From the NCBI RefSeq assembly GCF_003144245.1, contig NW_020289978.1:248001-312000 (forward strand): 64,000 nucleotides of DNA, in the 5' to 3' direction. Source of the DNA: Jaminaea rosea (lineage: Eukaryota > Basidiomycota > Exobasidiomycetes > Microstromatales). Below the pieces are notes generated by a model. The model ran no database searches and was not told the DNA's origin. It was given only the letters and a program-made list of their open reading frames with translations. Shown piece after piece: positions 20,459 to 31,600 of the stretch (the first letter of the stretch is position 1; every line of letters begins with the position of its first letter). A program made the position numbers and the translations under genes.

Positions 20459-23412
20459 CTATTCTTCTTTGATCTGAGCCGTCTCACCTTGCTCCTCCTT
20501 GACCTGCACGTCAACCTGCTCCTCCTTCACTTCAGCCGCATCGCCGTTGGCGGCTGCGTCCTCGTCGAGCGTCTCGCCGGCCTCCTCTTTGACCTTGGCG
20601 GTAGCAGCAGCCTGTTCTTTCTTCTTCTGATTCATCTCCAAAGCCTGCTGCCTCGCTCGGGCGGAGAGGTCCTTCCCAAAGATGCGGTTAGACAACGCTG
20701 TCCTATCCGTCTTGTCCATCATCAAGTTGACTGACGTAGCCGCTCTCCATAGACACACGTCCATCCCCTCCTTCAGCTGCACACCCTCATGCTCACTCGG
20801 CGCAACAGCCATGACGAAGCTTCCCAGTCTAGGGCCTTGCAGCAGGGTCTTGCAATCTCCCTCGGGCAGGCTGTCCACGAATGGGTAGTACTCGCTGAGC
20901 AGGAAGGCCAGCTCCTTCAGTGTGGCGGGCACGATGTTCTCCGGCGCGAGGAAGGGGCGTACAGCTGCCAGCCCGTCGGAGACGAGACGCCACCTGCATT
21001 CGAGGTCGCCCGTCTTGTTCGAGTCTTGACGCGCGAACGTTTTCACGCCGGAGTTGAGCGTTCGCAGCTTGACGGGATTGAGGGTCGGGTGAGGAGCGAC
21101 CCCCTGGCCACCGGCCATGAGGATCGCGCGCGCTGAGCTGCTCGTGAGGTAGATGGTTCGCAAAGGATTGCCATCCGGGTTGCGTACAAGGAGATTGCGC
21201 GAGGGGAAGTCGGAAGAGAAACCAAAGTACTTGTGCAGGGAGAGAGACTCGGAGTTTGCTGTGCTGACGTAGTTGTAGGGGTCTTCACGGAAGGGCGTAC
21301 CCCCTGGCAGACCAAATCCGGCGTCACTTTGACGCTGCGTCTCTTCCGTTTGATTGCGTCCTTGTTGTTGACGAGCTGCGGCGCGCGAGGCGGCATGATT
21401 GTCTGGCTTGACGTGGGTAGATGGAGCGGCGATCTCTGCGTCGTCGTCCTCCTCCGCCTCTGCGTCACCGTCTTGATCGTCGCCCTCGCCATCATCCTCA
21501 TCCTCAGTACGAGCGCGCTTGGCATCCTCATCGCCATGCGCAGCGGACGAAGGAGAGAGGGGCCGCTTCCTATCTTTGCTCTTCCCCTTGCTCTTGTCCT
21601 TTGCAGCAGCAGCGACGTAGTCCGGCGCCTCCGCACCCGCGTCCATAGCCTCGACCGCTCGAACCATTCCCTGTGACATGCTCTCCGTCTTGGGATCACC
21701 ACGCTTCTCAAGCACAGTGACGAAGAAGCCGCCGGTGTTCTGCAGGTGAGGATAGACTCTGATGCACTTTTCCAGTCCCAAGGCAGCCTCATCGCCCTTG
21801 GGCCACAGTGTCTTCGCCGTGCGTGCTGCGAGAGCCCTGTCCAGCTCTTCGAGGCGTTCCCAGCTCTCGACCCAGGGGATGGCAGGGAGCTTGGCCCTGT
21901 ATTCGGCGCTGCCTGGCGCTGGCTCAGCAGCAGGCTCCGCAGCTTCAGCTGTCTCCGCTGCAGCGGGAGTATCAGCTGGCTCAGGCGTGTCCTGTTGTCT
22001 CTCTCGCCTCACGTCATTTGATACCGGCTGACTGCCCTCCGCAGTTGCACCACCTTCCGTCGCCATCGCCTCGGGCGACTCTTCCCTCTTATGCCGTCGA
22101 TCCTTGGCAGGCTGCTTGGGCTCCAAGTTTCCTTCCGCGCCTGCAAACAGATGTCTGCCCTGCCCAGGCGCGACCTTCCAAGTCGTCAGACCTGGGCGAC
22201 GCTTGAGCTCCGGTGCCTGCTCAGAAACATCCACGATGCGCACGCTGCCCTGCTTCCCCTTCGCTGGGTTGGCCCCACACTCTCGCAGAGCAGCAGCAAC
22301 GACTGCCTCGTTCTCGATGGGATTGAGACTGCACGTCGAGTAAACCATCCTTCCGCCGGGCTTGAGACTGTTCAGCCCACGAAGCAAGATACGAAGTTGT
22401 ACGCTGTGTAGGCCGAGACCATTGTTGGGCGTCCAGTCCTTCCAAATGCCGGCATTCTTCCTCAGCGTGCCATCACCGCTGCAGGGAACGTCGCCGAGAA
22501 CACGGTCGAAACGGAGGTCCTTTGCTACCACCTGGCTAGATTCGTCGTCCGCGGCCTTCCAAGGAACGCTGATACGCGGCCATGAGCCGGCGTCGACGTT
22601 TGTGACGATGAGATTCGGTGAGGGCAAGCGCGAGGCCTGATGAACGAGCATGTAGGCGCGCTTTTGATCCGAATCATTTGCGATGACGAGGCCAGAGGGC
22701 GTAGGGTCGTAATCCTCTGGCGAGGAAGTCGTAGGGCTGTGCAGCGCCTCGATGAGCTGAGCCGTCTTTGAGCCAGGAGCGGCGCACATGTCCAACACGA
22801 TGTGCTCAGGCTGGACGTCGAGGAATAAGGGAGGAATCATTGAGACTGTCTCCTGTCTCGAGATGGATCCGACCTCAGTCTCGTGCACAAGGAAGCGCTG
22901 GAACTCCTTGAATGCCTCTTGCTTGCGCAGAACGTTCTTGCGCACATCAATCTGCCAGGCGAGCCCATCAGGGTACCACGTCAGGGGCTGCGGGGACGGG
23001 ATCTTTTCGCCTTCGAAGATGTCGATTTTGCTCAGCTCGGGAACAAAGTGCTCGCGCATCTGGTTGATGAGCTGGCGAGTTGTGGACTTGCCTGCTGTAA
23101 AGCGGAAGGACGTAGGGAGGGGAGCTCGGAAGGCGTCGAGGAATGGCTGCCATTCCTCGGCGGGAAGGATGCCCTGGTCGAGGTAGTACGCCTCACTGCG
23201 CATTGCAAGGGACAAGACCATGTCAGCATCAGCACCTACGACCGCGCCGTGCGGTCCCACACTCACAGCTTGTAGTTGGAGAGCACCGGTCCCTCGTATC
23301 CCTTGTCTCGCGAATGGTCCCATCCTTTGCCGCCTCCTCTCCCGCCTCTCCCGCCACCTCTGCCCCCTCGTCCACCTCTACCTCCGCGACGATGATTGTT
23401 GCCTCTCGCCAT
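20459..23412 (-). CDS. TRM4: tRNA (cytosine-5) methyltransferase Trm4/Ncl1 (NSUN2 family), 2 exons
   Basis: SAM-dependent enzyme making m5C in tRNAs, nuclear in yeast. Exons are 23412-23267 and 23195-20459, with a 71-base GT-AG intron (23196-23266). Splicing joins SNYKL to EAYYLDQGILPAEEW and gives 960 residues. Visible motifs: the SAM-binding DMCAAPGSKT near residue 182, the conserved VPCSGDGT Cys loop near 284, and the nucleophile STCSLNPIENE near 334. The N-terminus encoded by exon 1 is an RGG box, with many Arg-Gly-Gly units in the first 30 residues, a known RNA-binding element. The middle (about residues 390-640) has long acidic low-complexity linkers. The C-terminal 45 residues are Lys/Glu-rich with four VKEE/IKEE units. 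Yeast Ncl1 is 684 residues, so this version is extended. Divergent from GID4. Confidence 0.95.
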
Positions 23413-23998
23413 GCTTTTGGGATGTTTGGAAAGAGGATGGTCAAGAGGCTTGAAGCTATGCTACGTTTGACCTTGCTTGAAATTCTTCGCTCTCATCCGT
23501 CTGGTCCTCTCTCCTCTCCGCTCCCTCGTCCCGACTCGTCTGCGTCTTGCCTCCGCCGGGCGCGGCATATGCTTGGGTGCGAAGTCGAGAGTTGGCGGCG
23601 CCCGCCTGGCGGCTGCTTCGAGTCGACGACGGTCCTCCTGGCTCGACGCTCGCTCATGCAATGCGTCAGACTCACTCACGCCCCTTCCGCCTCCCGAGCC
23701 TCCAGTCAATGGCGGCGGGCCGGGGAAGCAGCACCAGGCAGGCAGCAGCCTCTCCCTCGTCAGACCCTTTCTCACACTATCCACGACGTCGAAGGCGACT
23801 CGTCCCCATTGCCGCCTCTTGCTCTCTTGCCACCACGCTCACCTCGTTGAACAATTGCAAGGGTCACCGTCGTCACAAGGCTATTGCGCATCACGTCGCA
23901 TCGTGGCCCACCCGTCCAGCACAGGCTCGCTCGCTATCTCATTTCCCTCCCTTCCTCCTGGCTCACTCAGCTAAGGCTGAGATCTTGCTTGCTTCATC
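23413..23998. promoter_or_regulatory. Divergent promoter between TRM4 and GID4
   Basis: 586 bases between outward-facing ATGs. The stretch close to GID4 is pyrimidine-rich (cctcccttcctcctgg), as is common in fungal promoters. No TATA box or recognised operator is seen. Confidence 0.45.
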
Positions 23999-26725
23999 AT
24001 GGCCCCTGGCCCTTCTTCATCCCCTCTTCCGCATACCGATCGCCTTGAGTCGAACAATGGAGAGGCATCAACGTCAGCAGGTAGCCCCGCATCGTCATCA
24101 TTAGTCGTCCCCGGCTCGCAACGCATCGTGGATTCCAAGAGCTGCCACGCTTGCGGCTGCCCTCTTGAGTGGGCCTCAGATGACGATGTCCTCGCACCAC
24201 ATCGAACGCTCAATGTGGGCAGTCACACCTTCATCCTGTCTCCCAATGCGGGTAGCGAACGCGGCGATGGTGGCTTTGATCGAGCAGGCAATGCCATGAG
24301 GGTGACTGAGGTGTTTCGAGACGAGCAAGGGCAGCCGATCTGTCAGGCTTGTCATGCTGCACAGGCGACCACAACAACAGTGGCAACATCAGCGACAGCA
24401 GCTGCGGCAGCACCTCGAGGTACGCTCGCAGAGGATGCGCCATTGCCTACGTCCCCCTCCGGTCTCGACACGAGCATGCCCTTGTCCATCACGATAGGCG
24501 ACAGGTCAAGTGAGGCCGATCTAGCATCACTACAGCCAGCCGCAGCAGTCGATACGGCTTCAGATCCGCTCGTTCGCAGACAAAGCTTCACAAGAAGTCG
24601 CACGACGTCACCAAGACGGACAGCCGGAGATTCACACCTCAATCTCCTGAACCCCGTCGTCAGCTTCCCTTCAAGAGGCGTCGGCATTGAATCAAGCAGC
24701 AACTTGTCTACGGAGAGTCCTCGTGACCCGGAGCCATTGCCGGCAGCTAATCCCGTCGCGATAAGGGCTGGAGATATGGACGTCGACGTCGATGTCAGCA
24801 CGGCGGGCGTGGCAGATGAACATGGGAATGGAAATGGATCTGGAGAGGGAGACGAAGATGACGAGCGATATGGACCTTCGAGGATGACGCGACCTCGACT
24901 TTCTACACTGGCTCCTTCTGCGCATCGCTCTCAGTCTCCATCGGCATCGCGCATTCTCAATCATCCGCTGCGCGCCCCTTTCGCGCATAAGTCGGCCGTC
25001 TCACCAGAGGACGACAAGCTAGCCGCCTCCTTGTCCTCCTCCTCACACCCACCCTTCCCTCACGTCGACTGGTACCAACCGCACCGCCCCGACCCCACGC
25101 GAGACGTGACCCACATCCGCCAACCACCTCGAGGACGTGGCTGTCTTTATCCAGGCGCCAAGTTCCAAGGCTATCAGAAGTCTGGCCGGCTAAGCTACGA
25201 CGTCACAGTCGAAATCCTGAATGTGGACATGCCTAACTCGCACCTCGACGGCTACTTGAATATCCGCGGTCTGACGGAGGATTGGCCAGAGATGACCACT
25301 TACTTTGAGGCAGAGATCATCGGGCAAGAGCATCGCTTCACGACGGGCAAGTGGGGAGCAAGCCAGGCGGATGATGTCAAGCATTGGAGCCGATTCATGC
25401 CTTTCGAGCTGCAGGAGACCTTCAAGAAAGAAGGGCCGCGATTCAATCATCTCAACAAACCTTTTGTGTTCATGAGATGGAAGGTGAGCAACGAGAGCAT
25501 CAGGGCATTGCCTGATGTCCGCATCGATGCTGACCCTTTCACTCTTTCCTCGTGCGCGCAGGAGCGCTTCTTGGTCCCCGATTGGCGCGTCCGAGACATC
25601 CATGGAGCCTCCTTCGCTGGTTTCTACTACGTCTGTGTCGAGTTTGGGGACATGGACGAGTGGAATGCAGAGTATGACGACGAGGATGATGAAGAGATGA
25701 GACGAGGAGGCGAGCAAGACCAGCCTGAGTCGGGCGAGGCGATGGAGGCGAGAATGATGGGTGTCACCTCGTCAGCGGCGATCCCGGGGCCAAGAACCTC
25801 GCAGCTCTACGAGTCTGCGTCCACTGCAGCTCCCACCCGGACCCATTCGCCGGCGAGGACGCACCTCAGCCATCGGAGACTGCTCTCAGCCGCGTCGATG
25901 GCAGCTGCGACGAACAATCGCAGTCAAACTGCGGCGCAGACCTCGCCATCGCCTTCGTCGCCACTGGCTGCGGACAATGGCGGTCCAGAGGGCGCGGGGG
26001 CTTCGCTCAATCGCACTCGCACGCCAGTCAGCGAACGTCGTCTCGCCAATGGTAGCCCTACTCTCCGGTCCTCGTCAACAGCGCCGCAGCAGCCGGAGCG
26101 CGAGCGCGAGCGCACGGCCACGACCGAGCCTTTCTACCACCATCCTTCGGGCCCAACGGAAATGCAGTATCGTCTCTTTAGGCGCAATCTCGGCCCGTCA
26201 AGGCGAGGTAGCAGCGCCAATGACTTGACTGCGAATGGCAGCAGCTCGACGGGCGACGTCGCTGTCCCCATGGAAGACGTGGTGGGAGACGATGTCGATG
26301 ACGCGAATCGGGCGCTGCTCCGCGAATTGAGGAGAAGGGAGGAGCAGGATGGAAGAGCAATGGAGATGGTCATGGCCATGGACGGGGAGGGCAGGGGAAT
26401 CCCCAACGCTGCAGAGGAGGAAGCGCCATGCCCGACTCGCCTGCCTGACGACGCAGCATACGTGACACCAGCAACAGCATCAGGAAACGTCAGCTCCACA
26501 CCTCGTGGTCGCCCCCGCGATACCCGCCCGTCTGGCGCGACATCCTCGCGTCCGTCGTCGGCATCCCCCTTCGCCCCGTCTACATCATCAGATCATCTTG
26601 GCGCATCACGCCCCTCCCGTGGGCGTATTACTGCCTTCTACTGGCATTCCAATTCAGAGCCCTTTCAACGCTTGGATCTCACACATGTACCGCAGAGGTC
26701 GAGCGCGAGCTTCGAGATGCGCTGA
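23999..26725 (+). CDS. GID4: GID/CTLH ubiquitin-ligase substrate receptor Gid4 (Vid24), 2 exons
   Basis: Substrate receptor of the GID/CTLH E3 ligase, which in yeast recognises Pro/N-degrons of gluconeogenic enzymes. Exons are 23999-25483 and 25562-26725, giving 882 residues. The 78-base intron is stop-free and a multiple of three. It is identified because removing it restores FMRWKERFLVPDW, the conserved Gid4 core. The beta-barrel starts near residue 382 (LYPGAKFQGYQKSG), continues through NIRGLTEDWPEMTTYFEAEI and GKWGASQADDVKHW, and reaches GASFAGFYYVCVEF at about residue 529. The last conserved segment (RITAFYWHSNSEPFQRLDLT, then a short tail) is at the extreme C-terminus, so about 315 disordered residues are inserted between them. 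The N-terminal 380 residues are Ser/Thr/Ala-rich with two CxxC pairs. Most known Gid4 proteins are 300-400 residues. Confidence 0.93.
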   Translation: MAPGPSSSPLPHTDRLESNNGEASTSAGSPASSSLVVPGSQRIVDSKSCHACGCPLEWASDDDVLAPHRTLNVGSHTFILSPNAGSERGDGGFDRAGNAMRVTEVFRDEQGQPICQACHAAQATTTTVATSATAAAAAPRGTLAEDAPLPTSPSGLDTSMPLSITIGDRSSEADLASLQPAAAVDTASDPLVRRQSFTRSRTTSPRRTAGDSHLNLLNPVVSFPSRGVGIESSSNLSTESPRDPEPLPAANPVAIRAGDMDVDVDVSTAGVADEHGNGNGSGEGDEDDERYGPSRMTRPRLSTLAPSAHRSQSPSASRILNHPLRAPFAHKSAVSPEDDKLAASLSSSSHPPFPHVDWYQPHRPDPTRDVTHIRQPPRGRGCLYPGAKFQGYQKSGRLSYDVTVEILNVDMPNSHLDGYLNIRGLTEDWPEMTTYFEAEIIGQEHRFTTGKWGASQADDVKHWSRFMPFELQETFKKEGPRFNHLNKPFVFMRWKVSNESIRALPDVRIDADPFTLSSCAQERFLVPDWRVRDIHGASFAGFYYVCVEFGDMDEWNAEYDDEDDEEMRRGGEQDQPESGEAMEARMMGVTSSAAIPGPRTSQLYESASTAAPTRTHSPARTHLSHRRLLSAASMAAATNNRSQTAAQTSPSPSSPLAADNGGPEGAGASLNRTRTPVSERRLANGSPTLRSSSTAPQQPERERERTATTEPFYHHPSGPTEMQYRLFRRNLGPSRRGSSANDLTANGSSSTGDVAVPMEDVVGDDVDDANRALLRELRRREEQDGRAMEMVMAMDGEGRGIPNAAEEEAPCPTRLPDDAAYVTPATASGNVSSTPRGRPRDTRPSGATSSRPSSASPFAPSTSSDHLGASRPSRGRITAFYWHSNSEPFQRLDLTHVPQRSSASFEMR

Positions 26726-26996
26726 GCGGCGCATCCTCGCGCCTCCTGCCCCTACGTCTACGCGTTTCATCGACTCCTTGTATACTAGCTACTATCATCC
26801 ATCTATCTCTGGCGTCGTGGAATAATCAGATGTGCTCTCTTTGCGCTCAAGCTGATGAGATCCACGTGATCAATTGTCTCTCTTCGAGTGTGCGTGGATG
26901 TGATGGTACAAGTACATGACGGCCGAAGTAAGCGCTCTCGGTCGCTCTCCATCGCTGCCCTCCCTTCCTCTATATTCTCCCCTCCTCGCCCTCACG

Positions 26997-28374
26997 TTAG
27001 TTCAGCGCCCGCATCATTTTCAAACACAAATTCAGCAACTGCAACTCCTCATCGCCCCCATCAACAAGCGCCTTGTCCGCCTCTCCCATTGCCAGAGCAC
27101 ATTTTGCCTTCTTCTGCGCCTCGAGGGTTGGATGCTCGATGATATAGTCGTGGATCTGCGTCAAGAGCTGAGAGGCCGAATAGCCCTGAATGGCCAAATG
27201 TCGTACAGCAGAGTGAACGGCTTCGAATGAGGCCTTGGGAGGCTTGTTGCCAGAAGACATTGCTGCGTCCCCTTCGAAGTCTGGAGGCGCGTCGAGACCC
27301 ATGGCGTCGCATAGGGAGACGATTACGCTGTGCGGGACGACCCCGGCGATCTCGACAATGGAGATGGGTGTGACCGGCGTGGCGGAGGAGGCCTTCTCCC
27401 CATCGCCACCCACGGCGCCCTTACTGTGGAGACGGGCGGCTGATTGGAGGTAGGTGATGGCGCGTCGCATGTCCCCGTCCGAGGTTTTGATGAGAGTGTC
27501 GAGAACCCCGTTCTCGAAGGAGACGTTCTCCTCCTTAGCAATGTACTCGAGGCGATCCTTTGTGGATGTGGTGTCCAGCGTGCGGAAGCGGAACTTGCTG
27601 CAGCGTGACGCTAGAGGCTCAATGATTCTGCGAGCGAGGTCGAAAAAGTGAGAGACGGTGGTGAGCATACAACGGGGACAGAGGAGAGGGTAAAGGCGAG
27701 AGAGAGGGCGCAACTCACCTGGTCACGTAGTTGCAGACAAGGCAGAACCTCGTAATGCGACTGTACTGCTCCATGATGCGACGCAGCGCACTCTGTGCGT
27801 CCTGGGTCATGCTGTCTGCCTCGTCGAGGATGATAATCTTATACGGCGGGCAGGGGAAGTCGCTGTTCATGTACGAACCATCTCAAGTCAGCTCCATCAC
27901 GCGCCTTCCAACATCATCGAGCCCACTCACCTGTCGGCGTGCGATACGGCGAGCTTGGCGAAGCTTTTGATCTTCTCTCTCACGACGCTGATACCACGCT
28001 CATCGGAGGCATTGAGCTCCAGGACTCTCGACTTGAAGAGCTCAGGTCCGAAGAGCTGGCGAGCGAGGGCAAGGATGGTTGACGTCTTTCCTGTTCCTGG
28101 TGGGCCGTAGAAGAGCATATGGGGTAGATTGCTGGAAAGCAGTGTCTTGCGGAGAACATTCACGGTGTGCTCTTGTGCTGCTACTTCGTCGATGCTCTTT
28201 GGGCGGCTGCGATGGAGGGAGCACGAGGTTGGGTCAGCATGGGTCTCCGAGCTGGAAGCGCGGGATGAGTCGGTGCGCCACTTACTACTTCTCGACCCAC
28301 GGCCTTGCGACAGGCGGCCGGTCATCCTTTGCCGCCTTTGCCTTTGGCTTGTTTGCGAACATGCTCATGCTCAT
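26997..28374 (-). CDS. RFC2: Replication factor C subunit 2, clamp-loader AAA+ ATPase, 4 exons
   Basis: Small subunit of the RFC complex that loads PCNA at primer ends during replication and repair. Exons are 28374-28286, 28206-27931, 27862-27719 and 27627-26997, with GT-AG introns of 79, 68 and 91 bases; 379 residues. Every junction falls within a conserved segment: [13 protein letters not shown], then [16 protein letters not shown], then [15 protein letters not shown]. Walker A is GPPGTGKT at residues 64-71, Walker B ILDEAD near 133-138, and the SRC arginine-finger motif is at 177-179. The pattern matches yeast Rfc2 (human RFC4) best among the small subunits. The C-terminal collar domain carries a low-complexity insertion after LQSAARL. 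The start has three closely spaced Mets (28374, 28368, 28362). Shares its promoter with CAC1. Confidence 0.95.
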
Positions 28375-28686
28375 CGTGGGCGATGGTGCTGAACAAGCTG
28401 AGCGGCAATGAGCGTTGAGTTGGTTAGCATCGAGTGAGCTTCTCGCCGCCGCGTCCGCCCCCCGCTGCTTCTCTGTCCGCCTCTCTCTCTGCCTCTGGGC
28501 GGAGCTTGACGCTCTCTCCCGTCTCGCGACGCGACGCCCATTTCGGACTGGCGGCGTGAGCGTTCGAGTGAGGCGCGCCCTGGGCCCTCGACTCTTCCCA
28601 GCTTTCACTCCATCACCGTCACCAATCACCACCCTCATCAGCACGATCAGGTACCCCTAGCTGAGCTACCGGAGAGGTGCTTTTGC
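28375..28686. promoter_or_regulatory. Bidirectional promoter of RFC2 and CAC1
   Basis: 312 bases between divergent start codons of two S-phase factors. It contains TCGCGACGCGACGC at 28524-28537, whose ACGCGA core resembles an MluI-cell-cycle-box/MBF site (ACGCGT consensus). It also contains a long pyrimidine-rich tract. Regulation by MBF is inference. Confidence 0.45.
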
Positions 28687-31600
28687 ATGTCTCACAGCAT
28701 CAACGAGGACAGGCCCGCCATCATGAGCGAGGCAGACGTCAACCGGCTTAAGGGCGATACAACAGACGTCCAGATGGGCGATGCCCCTGGCGTGTCACCA
28801 TCTAGTCTGGCGTCGACCAAGAGGAAAGCAGGCGACAAGATCACTGAAAAGGAGGCAGATGACGATGGTTACGAAGCAGAAGTGGATGAGAAGGTCACTG
28901 CGACAAGCGACGGGTTCCGGACGCCACCTCGTCCAAAGCAGCCCATCGCCAAGAAAGCAAAGATAGGACAAGGTGAGCTCGAGAGGATGACGCGACATGG
29001 AGCGGTCAGCGTGCTGACTATCATCGCCATCACCGCCACAGAAGAAGTTCAGCTCAAGGCCGGCAAATTTGTCTTCAAGCAAAAGCCACACAAGTTCGCC
29101 AATACGACTGCCCACCTCGCAGGTAAGATCTTGCGCCCCAGTGAACACGCGTAAGTGGGGAACATTGCACTTACACTCGCGTCCTCTTTGCCATGTAGAC
29201 GTTCTTGAATTCAACAACAAGTACATTCAAGACGCAGAAGAATCTCTCTCGTCCATTGACGGCGCCAGCTTGCCCCTCATCGCCCGCTACGTCCACGAGA
29301 GCGAACAGACGTCCGCGGCCCTCGCAAAGACGATCAGAGGCAAGATTCTTCTCGCTGAGGAAGACGAATCTCAAAGCCAGGCCAGCCAGGCCGTCGACAA
29401 GCTCCCGCTGTCTGTCCTCGAGCAGACGATCGCCAAGATAGCAGAGAGGGTCAACTACGGTCTCAGCCCCAGCGACGTGGCTTCATCGTCTACTGCCCCT
29501 CCCACTTCGATACCCGCCGCGCTTCAGATCTGGCGCTGGGAGGTGCGCGACCTAACGCTGCTGCCTGCTGAGCGACAAGACGACATCATAGAGAGGCGTG
29601 AAGAACGTAAGCAGGCGAGAGCAAGGGCGCTCGAGCTCTTTCATGCTCTCTCTGACGAGGAGCGTGAGCAGTTGTTGAATAGCAAGAAAGGCAAGGGCGC
29701 CAAGGCCGCTGCCGCAGAAGCACCAACACAAGCGACGACGTTTGGACCATTGGCAGCCAACACCAAAGTAGCAGCGAGCAGCTCTGGAACAGCGCAATCA
29801 AGCAAGCCACAGGTACCTCCTGTCGACGACAATGACCACACTGGCTCCCCTGTCAAGACGGCGTCCGAGGCCAGCTCAAAAGCCGATTCGGGCGTCGTAG
29901 TGATTGAAGACGACAGCGATGATGACGGCGGCGGCTCACGCAGAGGTAGTCTCGGGTCGAACAGCAACAGTACCTCACCAACAAAGAAGAGCAAAGCCGA
30001 TGGGAAGAAAAAGGCCACAGCGAGCGGCAAAAAGAAGGAGGACAACCTGACTCCCGAGCAGCTAACTGAGAAGAAGCGCAAAGAGGAGGAGAAAGAGCAG
30101 AAGCGGCTACGCAAGGAAGAAAAGGAAGCAAAGCAGCGCAAGCAGGAAGAGCTCACAAAGCAGACTGCCAACAAGTTCTCAGCCTTCTTTGGAAAGCCTT
30201 CCACCTCTGTCTCATCCGCTGCTAGGGAGAGCGGCTCGCCAGCTACGCCTGTCAAGCCCGACGACGGCTTGACCGACTTCCAACGCGCCTTCATTCCCGT
30301 CAAGTACAAGCACCTCGCGCCTATCAACCGCTTCAGTCACCGCAAGGTCGTCGACCTCGACGCGCTCGACCGTGCTCTGGCAGCAGAGCAGCCCGAGCTG
30401 TCTCGCTCAGAGGCCTTCGCAAGCCTTATTCCCACCACGGAGCAGACTCGCAAGCGTGAGCGTGCTTCCATCCGCCCGCCTCTCAGCGTTCGCGACGCCA
30501 TCAGCCTTCGAGACAACGCCGCCATCGCGAACGATGCCGAGGTGGAGCAGCGAGCCCGCCGTGCTCTCGAGTCTCTGCGCGAAGACCGCAAGCTGGTCCC
30601 TATCAAGCTTCTTCAATTTGCTACCGACCTGCGCCCAGGCTGGTTCGGTACGTGGACCCGCCCCTCCAACATGATCTCTGGTCGTCAGCCACTCCGGCAG
30701 GACCCGGTTGCGCTGGACTACAATTACGATAGTGAGGCGGAGTGGGTTGAGGGGGACGATGAGAAGGGAGAGGAGGTGGATGGAGATGACGGTGAGGACG
30801 CCATGAGCGTCAGTGAAGACGGAAGCGATGAAATGGATGATTGGCTTGTTGATGATTTGGAGGAGGACGAGGGCGAAGGGGCTGCAGGCGGGGAGGAAGA
30901 GGAGGACGACGACGACAACATGAGCGACGTCCTCGAGACGGATCCTCTTGGCAATCCGCTCTCCCCCATCGCCAGACGCCACGAAGCCGCGTCCTCCAAA
31001 ACACCCGCCGCGGCTCCTCGACGCATCCCTCTGCCCGGTCGAGGTGGGGGCACAGGAGGCAAGAAGGGATTCAAGGCTGGCGGCGGCAAGGACAAGAAGA
31101 AAAAGAAGGTCGTCAAGAACTCACGTCGCTTTACTGCAAAGCTGGTTCCCATGACCATCGGCCCCTGCTGGGAGGAGCAAATATTTGAGCCGGCGCATAC
31201 GGCCTTCACGGGCTACCAGATGGAGTTCCTCAACGATGCGTACCCGGGTCTGGACCCGTTTACTTTCGTTGGTGGGGACGTAGCTGCACAGGTCAAGGAG
31301 GCCGGTGGTGCTGAGGGCACAGCGGCCGCGGCACCTACTACGGAGACGCCAGGCTCGACACTGACTTCCTCGTCAGCGCCCAAGCTCAAGGGACCGCTCG
31401 ACGCGCTTCTGTCAAGTGGAGAGGCTGCCTCGTCATCATCGTCCGCCAGCAGCTCTTCGTCCGCCGCTCCCCTCAACGGAACTCCGACCGCCTCAACACC
31501 GGCATCCCTGCCCCTGCCAGACGAAGTTGTCTGCTCAGTCATCCGCAGCGTGGAAGGAATGGAGGACACCAAGCCCGTAGTAGTCCATCGACTCTTCAGC

